A stretch of 8,066 nucleotides of DNA from the NCBI RefSeq assembly GCF_014306095.1, contig NZ_JACRWC010000023.1, forward strand, positions 1 to 8,066, in the 5' to 3' direction. The position numbers and the translations under genes are program-made. This DNA is from Lentihominibacter faecis. Lineage in GTDB: Bacteria > Bacillota > Clostridia > Peptostreptococcales > Anaerovoracaceae. Positions 1 through 6,557 of this stretch are shown here, piece by piece; the stretch's first letter is position 1, and every line of letters starts with the position of its first letter. The notes under the pieces were generated by a model. It was not told the origin of the DNA. It did no database searches and saw only the letters and a program-made list of their open reading frames with translations.

Positions 1-26
1 CAGCGTCAGATGTGTATAAGAGACAG
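1..26. other. Nextera/Tn5 sequencing adapter remnant
   Basis: The first 26 bases are not genomic. They end in the 19-bp Tn5 mosaic end AGATGTGTATAAGAGACAG, preceded by CAGCGTC, as in the Nextera read-1 adapter. Read on the minus strand they add the artificial tail LSLIHI to the spoIIIAB frame, a peptide typical of adapter read-through. Genomic sequence begins at 27, so the left edge is an untrimmed contig end and not a biological junction. Confidence 0.96.
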
Positions 27-380
27 GCCCAGCCCCAGGAAAAGATCGGTAAGTATCTCCACATCTTCCGAAAGCAATGGGCAGCCTTCTTTTTCTTTAT
101 GCAAAGCATCCTGCCAGGCTTTTCCCAGCGTCTTTTGGACTGTCAGTCCTTCGGCGCATTCTTGCAAAACATCTGCAAACCAGCAGGATTTCTGTAAGGC
201 GGCTCGTTGAAAAGTCTTTGCCAGCGCATCCTTTCGATACGAGATATCCAGGTGCAAAAGCCGGATCAATTCCAGCGTGTCTTCCAGTTCCACTCGTCGG
301 TTCTTATAGCCTGATGCTTTGGAAAATCCCAGTGCTGTACAGCCGAAAAACAAAAGGATCCCGGCGATGACTTTAACCAT
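27..380 (-). CDS. spoIIIAB: Stage III sporulation protein AB, truncated by the contig end
   Basis: SpoIIIAB is a membrane protein of the spoIIIA operon, whose products form the mother-cell side of the SpoIIIA-SpoIIQ channel complex in engulfed forespores. The start at 380 overlaps the end of spoIIIAA by 8 bp (ATGGTTAA), indicating translational coupling. Residues 1-20 form one hydrophobic segment (VIAGILLFFGCTALGF), followed by a charged helical region with the ELEDTLELIRLLHLDISY pattern expected in this family. Only 118 genomic residues remain; the family is usually about 170 aa, so roughly a third is missing where the adapter begins. The next six in-frame residues are adapter. The identification rests on the operon partner plus length and topology, and is secure at family level. 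Confidence 0.88.
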
Positions 381-1473
381 GGGATACCTCCGGCATTCTA
401 AGGATCTTTTCTACTGTGCCTGTAACCGGCTGTGCCGATAGAAAAATCAGGGTTTCGAAGACGTGATCCGTGATAAGACTGCCGACTGCAGACTTTGCAG
501 CATCTTCAAAGCTGCTGCCGTGGATCGTCGTGATGATCTTCACACCGGCGCTGAGAGCCGACCGGATCGCGGCCGCATCCTCCGGCTTGCCGATCTCGTC
601 CGTCATGACCACGTCAGGTGACATGGCTCGGATCAGCATCAGGATACCGTCTGCTTTCGGGCATCCGTCCAGCACATCGGTCCGAGGCCCCAGATCATAG
701 CTGGTTTTTCCGTCGTAACACCCTGCGATCTCCGAACGCTCGTCACAGATCCCGATGCGAAAACCCGCGTTGCTGAGGTTTCGCGCCAGATCCCGCAGCA
801 TCGTCGTCTTCCCGCACTTTGGCGGGGATATTATCAGCGTGTTGCGGACAACCATCCTCCCATAATCAGCAGCAGACGGACAAACACCGGAAAGATCCGA
901 GGTCACAAGACTCTTTTCGTCCCCGCAACCGGCAGCAGACGAGCAAACACCGAAAAGATCCGAAGGGGCAGGACTCCTGTCGCCCCCGCAACCGGCAGAA
1001 ATCCCTGCATTTGGAACGCTTTCAGCCGGAGCTTTTGCAGGAGAAAGCACCGCACCCAAAATCTTCTCCGATGCTCCCGTGATTTCCCGGCTGCGTCGAA
1101 TGTTCAGGGAAGAAACGTCCTTGATGAGATGCACCTGCCCGTTTTCCAGGGTCACTCGTCCGCAGATCCCTACCCGGTGGCCGCCTTCGATGGTGATATA
1201 GCCGCGGGAAAGCTCCTCTTCATAAGCATAGTACGAATAATCCAGCAGCCGGTTCAAGATCTCTTCCAGCACCTCCGCCGTGATCTCGACCCCGTCGCGA
1301 AGACTATACTCTCTGCCACCGCTGATCAGCAGCGTGTCCGTGTTCGTCCGGATCCGGATCTCCTCCAGCTGTTGCAATGTCTGCGCCGGGAGTTTTTTGA
1401 TCCTGTCCCGCATCGACTCCGGCAGCTTGATCAATATGTTATCGATCCGTTTGCCTGCATTTTGTTTCATCAT
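373..1473 (-). CDS. spoIIIAA: Stage III sporulation protein AA (mother-cell ATPase), with repeat-built insertion
   Basis: SpoIIIAA is the AAA-type ATPase, related to secretion and pilus motor ATPases, proposed to drive the SpoIIIA-SpoIIQ feeding channel of the mother cell. Readable motifs in the 366 aa are: the N-terminal domain with RGYITIEGGHRVGICGR (90-106); Walker A SPPKCGKTT (216-224); DERSEIAG (244-251); Walker B DVVMTDEIG (287-295); and TTIHG (315-319). The usual length is a little over 300 aa. The excess is a low-complexity segment at about 141-206 made largely of a 21-residue tandem repeat, sitting between the N-terminal domain and the P-loop. Two ATG codons are adjacent (1473 and 1470). 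The GAGGG ribosome binding site lies 4 nt from the first and 7 nt from the second, so the protein may be one residue shorter. It is GC-richer than the cas genes. It overlaps spoIIIAB downstream. Confidence 0.95.
   Translation of the reverse strand: MMKQNAGKRIDNILIKLPESMRDRIKKLPAQTLQQLEEIRIRTNTDTLLISGGREYSLRDGVEITAEVLEEILNRLLDYSYYAYEEELSRGYITIEGGHRVGICGRVTLENGQVHLIKDVSSLNIRRSREITGASEKILGAVLSPAKAPAESVPNAGISAGCGGDRSPAPSDLFGVCSSAAGCGDEKSLVTSDLSGVCPSAADYGRMVVRNTLIISPPKCGKTTMLRDLARNLSNAGFRIGICDERSEIAGCYDGKTSYDLGPRTDVLDGCPKADGILMLIRAMSPDVVMTDEIGKPEDAAAIRSALSAGVKIITTIHGSSFEDAAKSAVGSLITDHVFETLIFLSAQPVTGTVEKILRMPEVSHG
864..989 (-). repeat. 63-bp tandem repeat inside spoIIIAA
   Basis: Two 63-bp units (864-926 and 927-989) align without gaps, and a 9-nt start of a third follows at 990-998. 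Because 63 is a multiple of three, each unit adds 21 residues in frame (residues 160-180 and 181-201). Both units start AGCG and share the pattern SDL-x-GVC-x-SA. The units differ at scattered positions, so this is not a fresh assembly duplicate. The repeat makes up most of the extra length of this SpoIIIAA. Confidence 0.9.
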
Positions 1474-1527
1474 ACCGCCCTCTTTCTCTTTCGTGCTTGT
1501 CTTAGTACAAGATATTCCTTGTCCCAG

Positions 1528-1557
1528 GATTTATGATAAGAATTTATGAGAGAATGC
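1528..1557 (-). promoter_or_regulatory. Possible sigma-E promoter of spoIIIA operon
   Basis: On the minus strand GCATTCT (1557-1551) is followed after 15 nt by CATAAATC (1535-1528), about 55 nt upstream of the spoIIIAA start. These resemble the sigma-E elements (about GCATATT and CATACANT), each with two mismatches. The spoIIIA operon is known to be sigma-E-dependent in Bacillus, which makes a promoter of this class expected here. The match is imperfect and rests on hand comparison. Confidence 0.35.
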
Positions 1558-1560
1558 ACC

Positions 1561-1592
1561 GGGACTTTATGAGTCCGCCCTCATAAAGTCCC
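1561..1592. repeat. Perfect 13-bp inverted repeat, 6-nt loop
   Basis: GGGACTTTATGAG (1561-1573) and its exact reverse complement CTCATAAAGTCCC (1580-1592) flank the loop TCCGCC. The hairpin would be stable in either strand's RNA. Neither side carries a T-tract, so it is not a standard intrinsic terminator. It sits just upstream of the candidate spoIIIAA promoter and downstream of the CRISPR-side operon, so an operator, a factor-dependent stop or a small-element remnant are all possible. Confidence 0.85.
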
Positions 1593-1602
1593 AGTCCGCC
1601 AC

Positions 1603-1638
1603 CAAAACCCGGCACGATTTCAAAACCCGGCACGATTT
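1603..1638. repeat. Tandem 18-bp direct repeat
   Basis: CAAAACCCGGCACGATTT occurs twice back to back (1603-1620 and 1621-1638) without a mismatch. It starts 11 bp to the right of the 13-bp inverted repeat. No ORF runs through it. It could be a pair of binding sites or a slippage product; the sequence alone does not decide. Confidence 0.9.
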
Positions 1639-1933
1639 TCCGCAGAAATAAAAAAGAAAAGCTTCAAAAACAGAATTTTAAAAGCTCTTCTCTGAATTCC
1701 CGTATGTGCTGTGAAATCAACTTGCTGTTTTATATCACATACCGCATATTATTTTGTTGTTTATAACTTCGCAATGGATCGACAGAAAAAAATTAAACTT
1801 TGAGGCACCTTTTCTTCACCATAATATCCCATAAATGTTACTCTATTGCTGACAATTCGCTTGACTGATCATTCACTTTCTGTTTTTGCTCGCGAAAACA
1901 GCTGATTTGGTACATTTTTGCGAAGCCGTCCCT
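1639..1933. other. Non-coding AT-rich spacer without recognisable features
   Basis: About 295 bp between the acidic zinc-ribbon gene and the tandem 18-mer carry no credible ORF, no tRNA-like fold and no hairpin with a T-tract that I can find. A weak 7-bp A/T-rich inverted repeat (CTGTTTT at 1880-1886, AAAACAG at 1895-1901) lies 33 nt past the stop of the upstream gene. Some transcription stop for the CRISPR-side operon is expected here, but none is visible. Confidence 0.6.
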
Positions 1934-3142
1934 TCACGCATCATCATCCCCAAAGCCCAGCGGATCATCCAGGAAATCACTGCGCGTATCCCAGTCAAAT
2001 GGGTTTCCACCGTGGAACATGATCGCATCATCAATAGCTTCTTCCATATCAAGGGCAATGGCATCTTCATCTTCGTAGTCAACCGGTGGTTCATAGAATT
2101 CCGATTCTTCTTCTACATCATCCGGATCCTCGATTTCCCAGTCGTCGCCATCGTCGCCATCGTCCGGAACATGCTCCGCATAATCCTCGTTATCTCCGTA
2201 ACCCAGATCAGCCAGATCAATAACGATTTCCAGCGGTCCTTCCATTTCCTGCTCCTGCTTTTTCCTTCGATCCACCGCAGCCTGCAGTTCCTTTTCAGTC
2301 AAATGATCATTCATCCAGTTCAGGAAAAACACCATCAGTGCCGCATCCAGACCCTGCTCATCGCTTTTCTCCGTATGTTTCCGTTCAAACTGCCGCATCA
2401 GCCGCACATAATTATTGTCCTGCAGCAGCTTTTCATGAATAATGTCCCGCAGGAAATCCACAAGCTTATTCTCCAAAAACGCCATCTCAAACCCGTCGGA
2501 AGTTTCACTTTTCTCCAGGTGCAGGGTCTGTGTAAACTCCAGATCAAAGTCTTCATCCCACGGCACATATCTTAGCAAAACATCAGAATAGTCCTGTATT
2601 TCAAATCCCTTCGCCACATCTAAACTGTATCCCGGCAGAATTACGATTCCTGCGTTGAGAGATTCTGTATCAGTGGAGCCTGGATAAAAATCCTTCGACA
2701 TACCATGCTGAAAAAGCTGCATTTGAGAACAGTCCAAAAAACACTTTGGTTTCCCTGCAAGGTTTTTAAAATGAAAATACACCTGCACGATCAGCTTCCC
2801 TTCATCCGGGATCTGGATCACTTTATGTTTATAATACTCGATTTCGCTGAACTGCCCTTTAAAATGGAGCACCGCCGGAGCCTCAGGTTTCGCCGCTAAG
2901 TTCTCAGGTTTCGCCGCCGGAGTCCCCGTTTTTACAACACTCTCCGGCACTACGATATGACCGTTTTCATCGCAGTCAAAAAATATATCCTGCGCCAGAA
3001 GCACCTTCATCAGCTTCTTCTTCTCGGCCGTCAGATCCGTACCGCAGATCATGCACTGCCCCTCGGCAATATCGTACAGATTCTGTTCTATCCCGCAAAC
3101 CGGGCAAAATACACTAAAATCAGAAACGGATCTTGTCTCCAC
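1934..3142 (-). CDS. Zinc-ribbon / DUF5067-like protein with acidic tail, function unknown
   Basis: I do not recognise this 402-aa protein as a named family. Domains in order: a zinc ribbon with Cys13, Cys16, Cys30 and Cys33; a short AKPE-type repeat (residues 77-90); a beta-rich region (about 105-210) whose pattern, QVYFHFKN, then a conserved Q-x-G, then LPGYSLDVAKGFEI and DYSDV, resembles DUF5067/DUF4352-type immunoglobulin-like domains; a helical region (215-300); and a tail from about 317 in which 38 of 86 residues are Asp or Glu with a single basic residue. There is no signal peptide or membrane segment, so it is probably cytoplasmic. The start is GTG (3142), supported by GGAGG 7 nt upstream. 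That site overlaps the end of the preceding gene, whose stop is 2 nt away, implying coupled translation. The same zinc ribbon occurs in that neighbour. The location suggests membership of the csm6 operon; the function is unknown. Confidence 0.85.
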   Translation of the reverse strand: METRSVSDFSVFCPVCGIEQNLYDIAEGQCMICGTDLTAEKKKLMKVLLAQDIFFDCDENGHIVVPESVVKTGTPAAKPENLAAKPEAPAVLHFKGQFSEIEYYKHKVIQIPDEGKLIVQVYFHFKNLAGKPKCFLDCSQMQLFQHGMSKDFYPGSTDTESLNAGIVILPGYSLDVAKGFEIQDYSDVLLRYVPWDEDFDLEFTQTLHLEKSETSDGFEMAFLENKLVDFLRDIIHEKLLQDNNYVRLMRQFERKHTEKSDEQGLDAALMVFFLNWMNDHLTEKELQAAVDRRKKQEQEMEGPLEIVIDLADLGYGDNEDYAEHVPDDGDDGDDWEIEDPDDVEEESEFYEPPVDYEDEDAIALDMEEAIDDAIMFHGGNPFDWDTRSDFLDDPLGFGDDDA

Positions 3143-3144
3143 GC

Positions 3145-3774
3145 TTACACCTCCGAATCCAGTCTTTGCAGCACTTCCAGCACATATTCAGATCTAAATA
3201 CTTCGCTTATCTGATCTCGTGCCTGCTGCAAAAGCTTCACCTTCCGCGGCCATTCTCCCGCCAGCAGATCGATCGCTTTATGCAAAGAAAACTTGATGAA
3301 TTTTTCTTCCTCTGCTGTAGCAAGCCCCTGCAAAATGCTTTTTGCTTTCTCCGGATCACGATCCTGCAAAGCTTTTTCATAAGCTCCTCCCAGGCAGACC
3401 GCGCACAAGGCGCGCAAATGCTTGTCCCCTTCATGGAGCTCCTTGATTTCAACGATTTTACGGGCGTCCCTTCCGCCAGAGATCTCACCGGAATGCTCTA
3501 GCCAGTGCTGGAGCTGCTGCACCGGAAGATAGCCTGCCGGAACGATCACATTTTTCGATTCACTTTGGTCGATCCGGTAATCCAGTGTCCGCAGGATCCG
3601 GATCATCCTGTCGCGATGCTTCTTCATACTGCTCTCGCACCACGGGCAAAAGCCATGATACATATCATATAAATTGATACGTGCGCCGCATCCCGGGCAT
3701 GTCACCAGATACCCGCCCACCTCCGCAGGAACAGTATAAGTATCTTGGATCAGCCGGATCTGTTCTGTTTTCAT
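3145..3774 (-). CDS. Zinc-ribbon protein of unknown function downstream of csm6
   Basis: This 209-aa protein carries a C4 zinc ribbon near its N-terminus (Cys26, Cys29, Cys43, Cys46; motif INLYDMYHGFCPWC). The rest is predicted to be mostly helical and charged, with no membrane segment or catalytic motif that I can name. The ribbon has the same C-x2-C-x13-C-x2-C spacing and the same NLYD-x4-G-x-C core as the next gene, so the two are probably related at their N-termini only. The start at 3774 is supported by GAGGAG 6 nt upstream (3781-3786). The gap to the csm6 stop is 17 nt and the next gene starts 2 nt after its stop, so a shared transcript is likely. Possible roles (a CRISPR accessory factor, or an unrelated housekeeping pair that lies behind csm6 by chance) cannot be separated from sequence alone. 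Confidence 0.85.
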   Translation of the reverse strand: MKTEQIRLIQDTYTVPAEVGGYLVTCPGCGARINLYDMYHGFCPWCESSMKKHRDRMIRILRTLDYRIDQSESKNVIVPAGYLPVQQLQHWLEHSGEISGGRDARKIVEIKELHEGDKHLRALCAVCLGGAYEKALQDRDPEKAKSILQGLATAEEEKFIKFSLHKAIDLLAGEWPRKVKLLQQARDQISEVFRSEYVLEVLQRLDSEV

Positions 3775-3791
3775 GATAAGCTCCTCTCTTG

Positions 3792-5120
3792 CTATACTTC
3801 TAACAGAAATGCTTCTTTAATCAGTGTATTCATAGCTACATAAGAATCCCAACTGTCAGAGGTAACTTTGATGCCAGAAATTGCAACCAGAGATTTTAGC
3901 TTTTTAACAATTTGATTTATGTTGCATCCACATTTAGATTTAATCCAATCATCTGTGATGGATACCAGATTATGCGCAGCGATATTACGTACTGCTTCTT
4001 CAATGCCACGAAATTCATCAAACGCTTTTTTGCAAGCAGGATCAGTGTCAAATTTACAGATCATTTTTGTCAACTGATCACTTACAACATATCCGCCCCG
4101 GTATTTTCCATAGCTCTCAATGAAAAAATCATATAACTTTTTATCAATATTCTGCAAATTATTTTTCCAACGGAATGCTCCAGTAGTTTTACTTACATAT
4201 GTCACTTTTTCAAGATCTATCCCACACCGTTTTCGTACTACCATTTTACACAATTCAAAAAACACCGGCGTGATTGCACGCAGCAAATCCGCATATTCCT
4301 CTTTTTCGGCTTTGATCTGTAAGATCAAAATATACTCCACAATATCCCGGGCGTCGCTGCCTTGTACCGGCATGAAGGAATATTTGTTTCCACCCGCCTT
4401 GGTATAGCTAGAATAATCAAGATTGATCCTGGCACAAGCGATTTCCAAAAGCTGAATCGCTTTCTGAGGAATCAGTTCATGAATACTTCTCGCCAGATCC
4501 AAAGCCGCCGGATAATCACAAGCGTCGATCAGCTTACGAATATTATTGATCGTAAACATGGCTGTTTGATTGCGACTTTTGATCAGTGTTGTTCTATCAT
4601 AAAAAGTGTCCGGATCGTTGTCCTGGTTTAGATCCCAGTAAGATTCCACATCGTAGTTATCCTTATCCTCTTCGTGAGAGTTGATTTTTCCCTCCGGCGT
4701 AACTACTTGGATCGGATGCAGTCTGATTTCCATAAGATCTGCCATTATATTCAATGCGTTTTTCATTGCTGGGGTTCCAGAGGATATATTCAAAAGAATT
4801 TCTCCTTCATATTCTTTGTGAATTTCACGCAGCAAGGTTTCAAATTCCTGATAAAAATAATCAAAATCTTGAACTTCTGTCAGTTCCGGACGTTCGATCA
4901 ATTTCACCTCAAACTTATGGTCGATCAGTTCAGATAATTTATCAAGGCAGTACAAATACCGATTATCCTTCACATGATAGTCGTACATTTCTTTTGACAT
5001 ATATAAAATCACTATATCCGGTTTGTAGATCCGGCATATGTGCAACATAGACCCGTCACGAAAATTCGAAATAGGATCTGTCCCGCCTAGGGGTGAAAAA
5101 AGTATTTTCTGCTTGTCCAT
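3792..5120 (-). CDS. csm6: Csm6, CARF-HEPN ribonuclease of type III-A CRISPR
   Basis: Csm6 is a stand-alone RNase. Its CARF domain binds cyclic oligoadenylate made by Cas10, and its HEPN domain then cuts RNA non-specifically. Numbered from the start chosen here, the CARF motifs are SPLGGTDPISNFRDGSMLH (9-27) and NISSGTPAMKNAL (111-123), and the HEPN R-x4-H motif RNIAAH is at Arg378-His383. All are intact, so the enzyme is probably active. Length (442 aa) is normal. A longer frame starts at 5132, but that ATG has only a weak ribosome binding site. The ATG at 5120 has GAGGA at the right distance and gives the N-terminus MDKQKILFSPLGG, as is usual for the family. It follows cas2 by about 28 nt and precedes the zinc-ribbon genes by 17 nt. 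It is AT-richer than spoIIIAA. Confidence 0.93.
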   Translation of the reverse strand: MDKQKILFSPLGGTDPISNFRDGSMLHICRIYKPDIVILYMSKEMYDYHVKDNRYLYCLDKLSELIDHKFEVKLIERPELTEVQDFDYFYQEFETLLREIHKEYEGEILLNISSGTPAMKNALNIMADLMEIRLHPIQVVTPEGKINSHEEDKDNYDVESYWDLNQDNDPDTFYDRTTLIKSRNQTAMFTINNIRKLIDACDYPAALDLARSIHELIPQKAIQLLEIACARINLDYSSYTKAGGNKYSFMPVQGSDARDIVEYILILQIKAEKEEYADLLRAITPVFFELCKMVVRKRCGIDLEKVTYVSKTTGAFRWKNNLQNIDKKLYDFFIESYGKYRGGYVVSDQLTKMICKFDTDPACKKAFDEFRGIEEAVRNIAAHNLVSITDDWIKSKCGCNINQIVKKLKSLVAISGIKVTSDSWDSYVAMNTLIKEAFLLEV

Positions 5121-5125
5121 TTTAT

Positions 5126-5130
5126 TCCTC
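5126..5130 (-). promoter_or_regulatory. Ribosome binding site deciding the csm6 start
   Basis: GAGGA on the minus strand (5130-5126) lies 5 nt ahead of the ATG at 5120. It overlaps the alternative upstream ATG at 5132-5130, which itself has no good Shine-Dalgarno sequence. This favours initiation at 5120. Confidence 0.65.
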
Positions 5131-5148
5131 ATTGCTTTCTATAATTCT

Positions 5149-5478
5149 TCAAATGATGATGATTTCTTCATCTTCCAGCATCTGTGCATTTCCATATACT
5201 GTCACATCCCCAGAACCATTGATTTTATAAATCCGAATATTGTCATCATCCTTTGCAAAACGCGCCAACTCCTGATTGAGCTGTTTCGTTTTCTGTTTCG
5301 TCAACATCGCTTCAAATACAGAACGCTGGACACGAAACAAATAACGTTCCAGTAGCTTTACCATCTGATTACGTCTTTTATTGTCAGATATATCATAACA
5401 CACAACGATCATATTTTTGGATACAGATGTAATATTTTCCGTATCAAACATATAGTTTTCTTTCATGATATCTTTCAT
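5149..5478 (-). CDS. cas2: Cas2, spacer-acquisition protein
   Basis: Cas2 forms the central dimer of the Cas1-Cas2 integrase, which inserts new spacers at the leader end of the array. The ferredoxin-like core is clear: first strand MIVVCYDISD with the conserved Asp, then NKRRNQMVKLLERYLFRVQRSVFEA, and the C-terminal strand IRIYKI. The start at 5478 is supported by AGGTGG 5 nt upstream and gives 109 aa. The canonical Cas2 N-terminus (MIVVCYD) would be 22 residues further in, where no ribosome binding site is visible. A GTG at 5487 would add three more residues but also lacks a site. The protein therefore either carries a short N-terminal extension or starts internally. It begins about 10 nt after the cas1 stop, so the two are co-translated. 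Confidence 0.92.
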   Translation of the reverse strand: MKDIMKENYMFDTENITSVSKNMIVVCYDISDNKRRNQMVKLLERYLFRVQRSVFEAMLTKQKTKQLNQELARFAKDDDNIRIYKINGSGDVTVYGNAQMLEDEEIIII

Positions 5479-5487
5479 AAAGTCCAC

Positions 5488-6489
5488 CTATCGTATGCGA
5501 ACAGCCTTGTAGATCTCCGGGTCTTCTTCGTCGATTGCTTTTGCAAACAATAATACCTGCTGATTCAATAATGCACGATAACTTTGCCTCCCTTCGCTCT
5601 GCAAATAGCGGATTTCTGAACGCAGTTTTTTCTCGTATTTGCGTACAAAAATGCGAAAAGTGTCATTCATCAAAAGAATCCCTCCAGTCTCATGATCATC
5701 CTGGAATCCATCGATAGGAATCTCATGTCCCTGAATCAGGCTCAAAACAACCGAATCTACAATGACTGCACGCCATTCTTCCATCAAATCGCTTGCCAGA
5801 GTTGGATGTTTCTCACGATCCTGATGCAAAAATCCCGCATAAGCATTCAGCCCATGTCCTTCGATCAATCCATAGATCTCATGCATCAACAGGGTGTATC
5901 CCAAACTAAGCATGGAATTAAAAGGATCTTTCGGAGGCATCCGATTCCGCCCGAAAAACTTAAAATCAGGCTCGATTATTTCGCTTAATGCTGCGAAATA
6001 GTATCTTGCTGCAATCCCTTCGTAACCTTTCATTGCATCTAGCGATTCACATCTGCAAAGTTTTCTCTCTGCGTTTTCGATCTGTTTTACAGCTTCGAGG
6101 ATTTCCGGCGTTTGCTTTGTAAGGTATCGTTTTAACACGACTTTCTGGTTATGTATTTTAGCGCCTAAGATTTCTCTTGCAAAAGCCTGAACAAAGTTAT
6201 CTTCTCCCGTTATAGCGAATTGCTTCCGCTGTCTTGTGATCCGGCATCGAGCAGTCGGGGTCAAATGCCCATAATAACGCCCATTAGAAGAGAAGAAATT
6301 TAATGTTATTCCTAGTTTCAAACACCTCTGCATAGCCTGAGTGGTAATGGATACATTCCCAAACAGCGAGATATTTTCCAATGTTTCCGATGGAATCTTG
6401 CGAAGCAGATCATTCTTCATCTGTACTGTGATATATCCGCCATCCACACCGATCCGAGCACCCTGTTCATTCACATATAGATAACTCAT
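5488..6489 (-). CDS. cas1: Cas1, CRISPR integrase
   Basis: Cas1 is the metal-dependent integrase subunit of the spacer-acquisition complex. The N-terminal beta domain (about 1-85) ends in FFSSNGRYYGHL. The helical catalytic domain shows the metal-binding residues Glu157 (GYEGIAARYYF), His222 (HGLNAYAGFLHQDREKHP) and Asp234 with Glu237 (ASDLMEEWRA). The length of 333 aa is typical, with no fusion to reverse transcriptase or Cas4. The start at 6489 is preceded by AAGGAAGG at 6499-6506. The 5' flank up to 6521 is short and is bounded by a degenerate CRISPR repeat, so its mRNA may be carried on, or processed from, the pre-crRNA. cas2 follows directly. Confidence 0.96.
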   Translation of the reverse strand: MSYLYVNEQGARIGVDGGYITVQMKNDLLRKIPSETLENISLFGNVSITTQAMQRCLKLGITLNFFSSNGRYYGHLTPTARCRITRQRKQFAITGEDNFVQAFAREILGAKIHNQKVVLKRYLTKQTPEILEAVKQIENAERKLCRCESLDAMKGYEGIAARYYFAALSEIIEPDFKFFGRNRMPPKDPFNSMLSLGYTLLMHEIYGLIEGHGLNAYAGFLHQDREKHPTLASDLMEEWRAVIVDSVVLSLIQGHEIPIDGFQDDHETGGILLMNDTFRIFVRKYEKKLRSEIRYLQSEGRQSYRALLNQQVLLFAKAIDEEDPEIYKAVRIR

Positions 6490-6521
6490 AAATACACCCT
6501 TCCTTCATTTCTGCAAAGCAA

Positions 6522-6557
6522 TTAACCGTCCCCTGTCGGGGGTCCGTAGGTTTCTAT
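6522..6557 (-). repeat. Orphan degenerate CRISPR repeat ahead of cas1
   Basis: This 36-nt segment matches the array repeat at 29 positions. In plus-strand repeat numbering it differs at 1, 3, 4, 21, 24, 25 and 28. The CCCC-loop-GGGG hairpin and the final TTTCTAT are untouched. It is separated from the array by 305 bp, far more than a spacer. Terminal repeats at the leader-distal end commonly decay, which fits this position. The stop codon of the 39-aa small ORF lies within it (6554-6556). Confidence 0.9.

Noticed and set aside
330..380. Lipoprotein signal (FFGC) at the SpoIIIAB N-terminus
   Set aside because: The residues before Cys do not fit the lipobox, and the segment is the usual single membrane helix of this protein.
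802..828. Ser in place of Gly at the start of the SpoIIIAA Walker A (SPPKCGKTT)
   Set aside because: The essential GKTT is intact, and to my knowledge the first position is tolerated as Ser in clostridial relatives, so no loss of function is implied.
1880..1901. Inverted repeat CTGTTTT/AAAACAG as terminator of the CRISPR-side operon
   Set aside because: Only 7 A/T-rich pairs and no following T-tract; too weak to call.
1886..2575. 229-codon open frame on the plus strand
   Set aside because: Shadow of the zinc-ribbon/acidic protein gene on the opposite strand; the long opening follows from that gene's codon pattern.
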